A program made the translations under genes and the position numbers. Below, one piece after another: positions 5,220 through 11,134 of a stretch of DNA of 11,134 nucleotides. Each line of letters opens with the position of its first letter. Positions within the stretch are counted from its first letter, which is position 1. The DNA comes from an uncultured Lachnospiraceae bacterium. Its GTDB lineage: Bacteria; Bacillota; Clostridia; Lachnospirales; Lachnospiraceae. The notes beneath the pieces were generated by a model, which saw nothing but the letters and a program-made list of their open reading frames with translations, searched no databases and was not told the origin of the DNA. The stretch is taken from assembly GCA_910586955.1 (NCBI GenBank), contig CAJUMM010000082.1, positions 1-11,134 on the forward strand. Direction: 5' to 3'.

Positions 5220-7234
5220 TATCCCTGCGGAACCTGAAAAAGAGTTTTCAGGATTACACCGTTTACTTTCTCACCCTGGTACTTGGCGTTGCGGTTTTCT
5301 ATGTGTTCAATGCCCTGGATTCCCAGAGTGTTATGGAGTCGGTTTCCGCTTCCACCCGGGAGATCATTGAGCTGATGCTTGCCATGCTGGCAGGGGTTTC
5401 CGTGTTTGTCTCCGTCAATCTGGGCTTTCTGATTGTATACGCCAACAACTTCCTGATAAGGAGGCGGAAAAAGGAATTTGGAGTGTACATGTCCTTAGGC
5501 ATGAGCCGGGGCGGCATTTCCCGGATCCTCTTCGGAGAGACGGTGGTGATTGGGCTGATTTCCTTAGGGGCAGGACTGGTAATCGGAGTCTTTGCCTCCC
5601 AGCTTATGTCCGTACTGGTAGCCCGGATGTTTGAGGCCGATATGACCGGCTACACCTTTGTCTTTTCCGGGAAAGCGGCGGGGAAGACCGTGATCTATTT
5701 CGGCATTATGTACGTGCTGGTAGTTCTCTTTAATGCGGTGACGGTTTCCAGGTATAAGCTCCTCCATTTACTTACGGCGGAGCGGAGAAACGAGAAAGTA
5801 CGGATGAAAAATCCCCTTCTGGCAGGGGCGGTCTTTTGTGTTTCCCTGGGGCTTCTGGCTTACTGCTACCTTTCGGTGCTGGGAGTTTTCGGAAACGTGG
5901 ACCGGAACAAGACGCTTTTGCTTATCGGGCTTGGGAGCCTGGCTACCTTTCTCTTTTTCTGGTCTTTGTCCGGCCTGCTGCTGCGGCTGGTCCAGAGGAG
6001 AAAGAAATTTTACCTGAAAGATTTAAATCTCTTCGTGTTCCGCCAGATGAACAGCCGGATCAATACTATGGTCAGTACCATGACCGTCATCTGCCTGATG
6101 CTCTTTCTCACCATCGGCGTTCTCTCCTGCGGCGTCAGCATGAATCAGTCCCTGACTGCCGAGCTTGAGGAGATGACACCCAGGGACGTGTGCATGACCA
6201 AGTCCATGGAAGCCGGAGAGCGGCAGACACCGGAGGATGCCGGGAAGGGCATTGCAGAGTATCTTGGAGACGCCGGATTTGAGGTTTCGGAAGAGTTGGA
6301 AGAGGGATATGTGGAGATTACAAGCTATGTGCTGCCGGAACTGACCTGGGAGTCTACCCTGGGTGACAGCCGGGAAGCGGTGATGGCACAGTTTCCCCAG
6401 CTAAATTGGAGCCAGAGGGAAGAACTGGTTCCCCTTTCCGCCTACAACAGGATTGCGGAATTTTACGGGATGCCCACTTATGAGCTTGCGGAGGATGAAT
6501 ACCTGCTTCTGTGTACCTTTGATTCCATGAAATCTATCCGTGATACGGGGCTTCGCGCAGGTGCGCCTCTGAATATGGGGGGAAAAGAATACCGGCCCAG
6601 ATACGGGGAATGCCAGGAGGGGTACTTAAGCATGAGCACTTCCCGGATGGTTCTTGGGATTTTTGTCCTGCCGGACAGCGCTTTTACAGAACGCGGCTTG
6701 GTGCCCTACTGCAATTATCTGGCTGCGGATTACCGGGGACAGACAGAGGCGGAGATAGCTGCTGTGGAGGAGCGGATCGATGCAGTGACAAAACGCAGTC
6801 CCGTCTATGTATTGTCAAAGACAGCCCTTCGGGAGAGCAGTGTGGGCATGGGGGCTATTGTAACCTTTATCGCTCTGTATCTGGGGATTATTTTCCTTAT
6901 CTCCAGTGCGGCCATGCTGGCCTTAAAGGAACTCTCCGACAGCTCCGACAATCGGGACCGCTACGGGATTTTGCGGGAGCTGGGAGCGGATCAGGGTATG
7001 ATCCGGAAAGCCTTATTCCGGCAGATAGGGATTTTCTTCCTGCTGCCATTGGCCCTGGCCTTCGTACATTCCCTGTTCGGTGTCCAGTTTGTGAACCGGA
7101 TGCTGCTGGTAATGCAGCAGGAATCCCAGGAGCAATCCATTCTCTTTACCGCCCTGTTCATTCTCCTTATCTACGGAGCATATTTTCTGGCCACCTATCT
7201 TGGCAGCAGGCGGATCATCGAGGAGGCAGACTGA
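5204..7234 (+). CDS. FtsX-type ABC permease (BceB-type) with large extracytoplasmic domain
   Basis: A 676-residue permease. About ten hydrophobic segments are visible: near 18-36, 57-80, 111-136, 162-180, 204-225, 237-262, 288-309, 549-573, 608-630 and 646-666. Between segments seven and eight lies a hydrophilic region of roughly 237 residues (311-547), the position and size of the BceB extracytoplasmic domain that recognises the peptide or its lipid target complex. RRRKKEFGVYMSLGMSR after segment two and RDRYGILRELGADQGMIRKAL after segment eight are the paired FtsX-domain coupling stretches expected to contact the ATPase. GGAGGTG (5191-5197) precedes the start, which overlaps the ATPase gene. 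The 3' end overlaps a convergent gene by 40 bp. The substrate is not predictable: the extracytoplasmic domain diverges quickly in this family. Confidence 0.93.
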   Translation: MMLFKLSLRNLKKSFQDYTVYFLTLVLGVAVFYVFNALDSQSVMESVSASTREIIELMLAMLAGVSVFVSVNLGFLIVYANNFLIRRRKKEFGVYMSLGMSRGGISRILFGETVVIGLISLGAGLVIGVFASQLMSVLVARMFEADMTGYTFVFSGKAAGKTVIYFGIMYVLVVLFNAVTVSRYKLLHLLTAERRNEKVRMKNPLLAGAVFCVSLGLLAYCYLSVLGVFGNVDRNKTLLLIGLGSLATFLFFWSLSGLLLRLVQRRKKFYLKDLNLFVFRQMNSRINTMVSTMTVICLMLFLTIGVLSCGVSMNQSLTAELEEMTPRDVCMTKSMEAGERQTPEDAGKGIAEYLGDAGFEVSEELEEGYVEITSYVLPELTWESTLGDSREAVMAQFPQLNWSQREELVPLSAYNRIAEFYGMPTYELAEDEYLLLCTFDSMKSIRDTGLRAGAPLNMGGKEYRPRYGECQEGYLSMSTSRMVLGIFVLPDSAFTERGLVPYCNYLAADYRGQTEAEIAAVEERIDAVTKRSPVYVLSKTALRESSVGMGAIVTFIALYLGIIFLISSAAMLALKELSDSSDNRDRYGILRELGADQGMIRKALFRQIGIFFLLPLALAFVHSLFGVQFVNRMLLVMQQESQEQSILFTALFILLIYGAYFLATYLGSRRIIEEAD

Positions 7235-7740
7235 TCCGGCGGCTGGAAAATAGGAAGTCCGGGAGGACGGAAGGTAAAGAGGAATAAAAGAAAGGTGAAA
7301 ATAAGAAGCAGTCCTAAGCTCACCGGAAGAGGAAGGGAAAATTTTGGACAGTGAAGCGCAAGGAAGCGGGAGACGGCAAAAGCCAGGATGACGCTCAGGA
7401 TAAAAATCAGGATGTCGGCGGCCAGGGATTCCCTGCCGCTGGCGCCGGTATAGGTGTAATAGGCTGCCACCATAAAAAGCAGCCCCAGAAGGATTCCTGC
7501 CGTCCGGCCGGCAAGAAAGCGGCGGGAGCCATGGGACAGGACCAGGATTTCAAAAACCGTATAGAGGAGAGACGGAAAAAAGAGCAGTTTGCAATGCTCC
7601 CAGACCGACTCGTTTACCGGGGAGAACAGCGCCGCAAGGGGGGTCTCCCCGGTCCATTTGTAGACAAAGTGGAGCAGGGAGCCGAAGATGCAGGTAAATA
7701 GGATACCCCATAAGAGATTGGTACGGGAAGTGGCTTTCAT
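7195..7740 (-). CDS. DUF6512-like integral membrane protein
   Basis: A 181-residue hydrophobic protein with five likely membrane segments (about 8-26, 51-68, 78-97, 107-124, 139-157). The stretch ALFSPVNESVWEHCKLLFFPSLLYTVFE between segments one and two, and a PPGLPIF motif after the last segment, match my memory of DUF6512 membrane proteins of Clostridia, whose function is unknown. The start is the ATG at 7740 (minus strand), with AGGAG seven bases upstream. It converges on the permease gene: the last 13 codons (DQSASSMIRLLPR) lie antisense to the permease end and look unlike a conserved C-terminus, so the original stop may have been lost. The upstream region holds a large inverted repeat that may be an operator. 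The family name is from recall; the membrane character is certain. Confidence 0.75.
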   Translation of the reverse strand: MKATSRTNLLWGILFTCIFGSLLHFVYKWTGETPLAALFSPVNESVWEHCKLLFFPSLLYTVFEILVLSHGSRRFLAGRTAGILLGLLFMVAAYYTYTGASGRESLAADILIFILSVILAFAVSRFLALHCPKFSLPLPVSLGLLLIFTFLLFLFTFRPPGLPIFQPPDQSASSMIRLLPR

Positions 7741-7765
7741 AGGCTGTCTCCTGTTTTCGGAATTG

Positions 7766-7811
7766 TTTCGATTCTGTTACATATACTATATTATGCGTAA
7801 CAGAATTGAAA
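7766..7811. repeat. 15-bp inverted repeat upstream of the DUF6512-like gene
   Basis: TTTCGATTCTGTTAC (7766-7780) and GTAACAGAATTGAAA (7797-7811) are reverse complements at 14 of 15 positions; the exception is a G/T pair at the fourth base. The inner ten bases are perfect. The 16-bp spacer is pure A/T except for three bases and could contain a -10 element of the minus-strand gene (TATAGT or similar), whose start is 26 bp from the left arm. The shape suggests a dimeric repressor operator across a promoter. There is no T-run after either arm, so a terminator is less likely. Confidence 0.55.
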
Positions 7812-7932
7812 TTATCAGGAAATACAGGATGGAAATGTTTCCGAAAATATTTCGTTTAAAGCCCTTGATTTTTGGGCAGAATCACAGGTATCTTACGGAT
7901 GTGGATAAAAAAGGAATTAAGTTACAAAAAAT

Positions 7933-7985
7933 AGTAACAAAATTGTAACGGACAGGTTGACGGAAAAGGGAAAGGTTTTTATAAT
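7933..7985 (+). promoter_or_regulatory. Sigma-A promoter with WalR/Bce-like box for the hydrolase gene
   Basis: TTGACG (7957-7962) and a perfect TATAAT (7980-7985) are 17 bases apart, an excellent sigma-A promoter. Eight bases upstream of the -35, AGTAAC-AAAAT-TGTAAC (7933-7949) differs at one base from the WalR box TGTWAH-N5-TGTWAH. The overlapping TAACA-AAAT-TGTAA (7935-7948) fully matches the Bce-type consensus TNACA-N4-TGTAA. Transcription should start at about 7992, only two bases before the ATG at 7994, so the SD-like AGGAG (7986-7990) would not be in the mRNA. The promoter is well supported; the identity of the regulator is open. Confidence 0.6.
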
Positions 7986-7993
7986 AGGAGACT

Positions 7994-8692
7994 ATGAACA
8001 GGTTAAGAGGTTATGCAGCTGTTTTGGGATTGGCAGGCATGATTTTGATGGTGGCTGCCGATACGAAGGATGTAGAAGCGACAGGGAAAATCTCTTACGA
8101 AAGTGAAAACGGTCCGGAAGGAGGCGTGAAGCCTGCTTTAGGCCGGATTGCAGATTGTTCTAATCTGGAACTTGTGATTTTCCAGTGGGAAGAAGAGGCA
8201 GGGAGACAGCAGGAACAGGCGGTCCTTGCGGCCAGTTCTTTAGAGCGGGCGGAAGAAATCCGCGCAGAGGAACAGCGGGCTCAGGAGGAAGCTTCCCGCA
8301 GGGTGGGATTGTCTGAGACAGACTATGAGGCCCTTTTGCGGATTGTGGAGGCGGAGGCCTCCGGGGAAGATGTGCTGGGCCGGATGCTGGTAGCCAACGT
8401 AGTTTTGAACCGTGTGAAAAGCCCGGTCTTTCCTAACAGTGTGGAGGCGGTAGTCTATCAGTGCAAGAACGGGAAAGCCCAGTTTTCTCCCGTTGCCACA
8501 GGAAAGATTCACCGGGTTACGATATCTAAAGAGACGGTGGAAGCCGTGGACCGGGCCCTTAGGGGCGAGGATGAATCCATGGGAGCCCTGTATTTCGTAT
8601 CCAGGACTTACGCGGCTCCCGAGAGTATTGCCTGGTTCGATCAGAGCCTTACCTGGCTCTTTTCCTACCATGGACACGAATTTTATGCTTGA
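7994..8692 (+). CDS. Secreted SleB/CwlJ-like cell-wall hydrolase
   Basis: A 232-residue protein. The N-terminus (MNRLRGYAAVLGLAGMILMVAA) is a signal peptide or membrane anchor. A Glu/Ala/Arg-rich helical, probably coiled-coil linker spans about 66-103. The C-terminal part (about 108-232) is a Hydrolase_2 (SleB) domain: ALLRIVEAEASGEDVLGRMLVANVVLNRV, with E121 in the conserved E-A-x-G-E motif as the likely catalytic acid, then FPNSVEAVVYQ, QFSPV and the closing ALYFVSRTYA...WFDQSLTWLFSYHGHEFY. Family members cleave peptidoglycan glycan strands, including spore cortex in SleB. There is no separate peptidoglycan-binding domain. The best start is the ATG at 7994, unusually close to its promoter; an in-frame ATG at 8039 would destroy the signal sequence. 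A vegetative or spore role cannot be decided from this window. Confidence 0.87.
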   Translation: MNRLRGYAAVLGLAGMILMVAADTKDVEATGKISYESENGPEGGVKPALGRIADCSNLELVIFQWEEEAGRQQEQAVLAASSLERAEEIRAEEQRAQEEASRRVGLSETDYEALLRIVEAEASGEDVLGRMLVANVVLNRVKSPVFPNSVEAVVYQCKNGKAQFSPVATGKIHRVTISKETVEAVDRALRGEDESMGALYFVSRTYAAPESIAWFDQSLTWLFSYHGHEFYA

Positions 8693-8717
8693 CAGAATTT
8701 CGATTTTTTGCTATTCT
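8689..8717 (+). promoter_or_regulatory. Sigma-A promoter of the leucine T-box/leuA unit
   Basis: TTGACA (8689-8694) and TATTCT (8712-8717) with a 17-base spacer form a strong sigma-A promoter. The -35 overlaps the hydrolase stop codon (8690-8692). The predicted start near 8724 lies just upstream of the T-box leader, which fits well. Confidence 0.75.
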
Positions 8718-8723
8718 TAACAA

Positions 8724-9039
8724 CAGCATACAGTGAAATGCGAAGACGGGGAGTAGTACAGTCTTTCTCGGACTCCAGAGAGCTGCCGGTGGGTGGAAGG
8801 CAGCGGAAGAGGGGATTGGAACTGACCTCAGAGCGGCTGTCCCAAATTTCCGGCAGTTCCGGGGAGAGTAGGCGCAGACGGATCCCGACCGTTACAGCGG
8901 GGATGATATAAGGTCATAGACCCGTATCGGATGAGTGTGTGAGTGATCACAAAACAGAGTGGTACCGCGTAAGGTGAAGATAGAACCTTTCGTCTCTGAA
9001 CAGCAGGCAGGCTGGGAGAGACGGAAGGTTTTTTGTTTT
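8724..9039 (+). ncRNA. T-box leader, leucine-type
   Basis: This 418-bp gene-free stretch before leuA is a T-box riboswitch that senses uncharged tRNA. Seen: AGAGTGGTACCGCG (8956-8969), the nearly invariant T-box sequence; a stem I start with GAAGACGGGGAGTAG (AGTA at 8752-8755); a distal arm CTGCC...GGTGGAAGGCAG; and GGAACTGACCTCAGAG at 8818-8833. If GGGG (8748-8751) pairs with CCTC (8826-8829), the specifier codon is CTG (8822-8824); the alternative is CTC (8827-8829). Both are leucine. The antiterminator bulge TGGT (8960-8963) would pair with a tRNA ending ACCA, as tRNA-Leu does. The downstream leucine biosynthesis gene agrees. Uncharged tRNA-Leu should favour the antiterminator and read-through. 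Confidence 0.92.
8984..9039 (+). terminator. Intrinsic terminator of the T-box leader
   Basis: AACCTTTCGTCTCT (8984-8997) pairs with AGAGACGGAAGGTT (9017-9030) over 14 positions with a single G-U wobble, with a 19-base loop. A T-rich run (TTTTTTGTTTT, 9029-9039) follows. The left arm lies just after the T-box sequence, so antiterminator and terminator are mutually exclusive in the usual way. Confidence 0.92.
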
Positions 9040-9110
9040 GCGGGAAGGCGCATCCTGCGAAGGCGGAACCAAGCGGGTTTTTACAAAAAAAGAAAAGGAG
9101 AGAGAAAGCA

Positions 9111-10772
9111 ATGATGGATTACACCAAGTATAAGAGACAGTATTTTATGCCCCCTTACCCCTGTATGAAATGGGCCGAGAAGGATTATGTGGAGAAGGCT
9201 CCCGCATGGTGCAGCGTGGACTTAAGGGACGGCAACCAGGCCCTGGTGGTTCCTATGACCCTGGAGCAGAAGGTAGGCTTCTTCAAGCTTCTCTGCCAGG
9301 TAGGTTTTAAGGAGATTGAGGTGGGCTTTCCGGCAGCCTCCGAGACCGAGTATGTATTCCTGCGGACCTTGATTGAGCAGGATCTGATTCCGGAGGATGT
9401 GACCATCCAGGTGCTGACCCAGGCCCGGGAACATATTATCCGCAAGACCTTCGAGGCCCTGAAAGGAGCCAGGAAAGCGGTAGTCCATGTCTATAACTCC
9501 ACCTCCGTGTCCCAGCGGGAGCAGGTTTTCCATAAGTCAAAGGAAGAGATATTAAAGATTGCCGTAGACGGTGCGGCTCTTTTAAAGAAGCTGGCGGACG
9601 AGACGGAGGGAAATTTCCTCTTTGAATACAGCCCGGAGAGCTTTACGGGGACAGAGCCGGAGTACGCCCTGGAGGTGTGCAATGCGGTTTTGGATGTGTG
9701 GAAGCCCACCCCGGAGAAAAAGGCCATTATCAACCTGCCCGTGACGGTACAGCACTCCATGCCCCACGTATATGCCAGCCAGATTGAGTATATGTGTGAA
9801 AATATGAAATACCGGGAGAATGTGGTGGTCTCCCTGCATCCTCACAATGACCGGGGCTGCGGCGTGGCAGATACGGAGATGGGACTTTTGGCCGGAGCCC
9901 AGCGGGTGGAAGGAACCCTTTTTGGAAACGGGGAGCGCACGGGAAATGTGGACGTAGTGACTTTAGCCATGAATATGTATTCCCAGGGGGTGGATCCGGG
10001 CCTTGATTTCAGCGATATGCCTTCTGTCTGCGAGGCTTACGAGAAATTTACGGGCATGAAGGTAGACGAGAGAAGTCCCTATGCGGGAGCCTTGGTCTTT
10101 GCGGCCTTCTCCGGTTCCCACCAGGATGCCATTGCCAAGGGTATGCACTACCGGGAGGATAACAACTGCGCCCAGTGGACGGTTCCCTATCTTCCCATTG
10201 ATCCCAGAGACGTGAACCGCAATTATGACGCAGATGTCATCCGGATCAACAGCCAGTCCGGCAAGGGAGGCGTGGGCTATATCTTAGAGCAGAACTTTGG
10301 CCTGAACCTGCCGCCCAAGATGCGGGAGGCCATGGGCTATGCGGCCAAGGACGAGTCGGATCACAAGAACAAGGAGCTGCTGCCGGAGGAGATCTTCGAG
10401 CTCTTCAAGCGGAAATTCGAGAGCATTACCTCCCCTTACAATATTACGGAGGTTCATTTCAAACAGGTGGACGGCATTACGGCGGAGGTGCACACGGAGT
10501 ACCAGGGAAAACAGGAAGTCACCTACGCCACCGGAAACGGCCGCCTGAATGCAGTGAGCAATGCCCTGAAGAAATGCTTCGGCCTTACCTATAATCTGGT
10601 GACCTATCAGGAGCACGCTCTGGAGCAGAGCTCCAGTTCCCGGGCTATCGCTTATGTGGGGATCCAGAAGCCGGACGGGAAGCTTTACTGGGGCGCGGCC
10701 GTGGACCCGGATATTATCCGGGCTTCCATTGATGCTCTTTTGACGGCCATCAATAATTCGGTGGAAAGATGA
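9111..10772 (+). CDS. leuA: 2-isopropylmalate synthase
   Basis: A 553-residue cytoplasmic enzyme for the first committed step of leucine synthesis: acetyl-CoA plus 2-oxoisovalerate gives 2-isopropylmalate. The N-terminal TIM-barrel domain (about 30-320) shows SVDLRDGNQA (catalytic R39, metal-binding D40), the metal-binding HPHNDRG (H243, H245) and FGNGERTGNVD (271-281). A subdomain follows, and the C-terminal LeuA regulatory domain (about 430-553) ends GNGRLNAVSNALKKCFGL... and QSSSSRAIAYVGI, the leucine feedback region. Length and the MPPYPCMKWAEKDYVEKAPAWCSVDLRDGNQ-type start (given here in part) fit the long, actinobacterial-like LeuA class rather than the shorter E. coli type. The ATG at 9111 follows AAAAGGAG by ten bases; a second ATG at 9114 is possible. 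It is controlled by the leucine T-box upstream and coupled to the next gene by ATGA. Confidence 0.95.
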   Translation: MMDYTKYKRQYFMPPYPCMKWAEKDYVEKAPAWCSVDLRDGNQALVVPMTLEQKVGFFKLLCQVGFKEIEVGFPAASETEYVFLRTLIEQDLIPEDVTIQVLTQAREHIIRKTFEALKGARKAVVHVYNSTSVSQREQVFHKSKEEILKIAVDGAALLKKLADETEGNFLFEYSPESFTGTEPEYALEVCNAVLDVWKPTPEKKAIINLPVTVQHSMPHVYASQIEYMCENMKYRENVVVSLHPHNDRGCGVADTEMGLLAGAQRVEGTLFGNGERTGNVDVVTLAMNMYSQGVDPGLDFSDMPSVCEAYEKFTGMKVDERSPYAGALVFAAFSGSHQDAIAKGMHYREDNNCAQWTVPYLPIDPRDVNRNYDADVIRINSQSGKGGVGYILEQNFGLNLPPKMREAMGYAAKDESDHKNKELLPEEIFELFKRKFESITSPYNITEVHFKQVDGITAEVHTEYQGKQEVTYATGNGRLNAVSNALKKCFGLTYNLVTYQEHALEQSSSSRAIAYVGIQKPDGKLYWGAAVDPDIIRASIDALLTAINNSVER

Positions 10773-11134
10773 GGCTGGGATTGGCACAGATGGAGCCTCT
10801 TTGGGAGAACAAGGAAGGCAGTTTTGAGAAGGCGGAGGGCTTTTTGAAAGAAGCTGCCGGGGAGAGGGTGGACTTTCTGCTTTTCCCGGAGATGAGCATG
10901 ACCGGCTTTTCCATGCACCCGGAGAAAATCGGGGAGGAGCCCGGGAGTTTTGCCACCCTGAATCATTTCCGGGAGAAGGCCAGGGAATACGGCTTGTACC
11001 TGGGAGTGGGCTATGTGGAGTACCGGCAGCCGAAATCCTACAACTGTTACGCTATTCTGGGGCCCGGAGGGGAAGTTTTGGCAGACTACCGGAAGATTCA
11101 TCCCTTTACCTTTGGCACGGAAGCCCTGCACTAT
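10769..11134 (+). CDS. Nitrilase-superfamily carbon-nitrogen hydrolase (partial, 3' end outside window)
   Basis: The frame starts at the ATG in the ATGA overlap with leuA and stays open for 122 codons to the window end. It begins MRLGLAQMEPLWENKE, typical of the nitrilase superfamily. The catalytic Glu is E41 in FPEMSMTGF and the catalytic Lys is K109 in YRKIHPF; the catalytic Cys should come later, beyond the window. The FPEMSMTGF form and short N-terminus fit the omega-amidase/Nit2-like branch, which hydrolyses 2-oxoglutaramate-type amides, but the substrate is not settled by a partial sequence. Co-transcription with leuA under the leucine T-box suggests a link to amino-acid or keto-acid metabolism. 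The family call is firm, the exact activity inference. Confidence 0.88.
   Translation, partial: MRLGLAQMEPLWENKEGSFEKAEGFLKEAAGERVDFLLFPEMSMTGFSMHPEKIGEEPGSFATLNHFREKAREYGLYLGVGYVEYRQPKSYNCYAILGPGGEVLADYRKIHPFTFGTEALHY

Noticed and set aside
7766..7811. BirA (biotin repressor) operator
   Set aside because: The spacing is similar, but the arms read TTCTGTTAC rather than TTGTTAAC and no biotin gene is nearby.
7861..7877. GCCC...GGGC hairpin as a terminator
   Set aside because: The stem has only four pairs and no T-run follows.
7688..7948. Plus-strand frame of 86 codons in the divergent region, or a 51-codon version from 7794
   Set aside because: No ribosome binding site at either start, it runs through the inverted repeat and part of the DUF6512-like gene, and the protein resembles nothing known.
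9033..9110. Upstream extension of leuA
   Set aside because: The start would fall within the T-run of the leader terminator; the strong ribosome binding site supports 9111.

Overview
The window looks like chromosomal DNA from an anaerobic Firmicute, most probably a Lachnospiraceae-type Clostridium. The support is strong AGGAGG-type ribosome binding sites, GTG and TTG starts, many 4-bp ATGA stop/start overlaps, a T-box leader, a SleB-type hydrolase and a moderately GC-rich coding style. Species cannot be assigned from sequence alone. No tRNA, rRNA, insertion sequence, phage gene or CRISPR array was seen.

Left part (1-1600): a small AT-rich XRE regulator is followed by a 220-bp spacer with a plausible sigma-A promoter. 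Then come a membrane-anchored XRE regulator (HTH plus two membrane segments) and a small lipoprotein, coupled through an ATGA overlap.

Centre (1600-7234): a cell-envelope stress block, all on the + strand. An ECF sigma factor and its zinc-finger (ZAS) anti-sigma factor are coupled through ATGA. They are followed by a complete four-gene antimicrobial-peptide sensing and resistance module of the Bce type: OmpR-family response regulator, short intramembrane-sensing histidine kinase, ABC ATPase, and a ten-segment FtsX-type permease with a large extracytoplasmic domain. Neither the anti-sigma factor nor the kinase has a real extracellular sensor domain, so the permease is the only obvious peptide-recognition surface in the block.

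Right-centre (7195-8692): a convergent gene for a DUF6512-like membrane protein overlaps the end of the permease gene. Its upstream region holds a striking inverted repeat. Divergent from it is a secreted SleB-like cell-wall hydrolase. Its promoter (TTGACG-17-TATAAT) is preceded by a site resembling WalR and Bce-type regulator boxes, and sits so close to the ATG that the mRNA may be leaderless.

Right end (8689-11134): a sigma-A promoter overlapping the hydrolase stop codon drives a leucine T-box leader with a clear terminator. It is followed by leuA (2-isopropylmalate synthase) and, in ATGA overlap, a nitrilase-family amidohydrolase cut by the window end.

The best leads are regulatory: a 12-bp word shared upstream of the ECF sigma gene and the hydrolase gene, a Bce-like box inside the resistance operon, and the stacked sensorless envelope-stress regulators.
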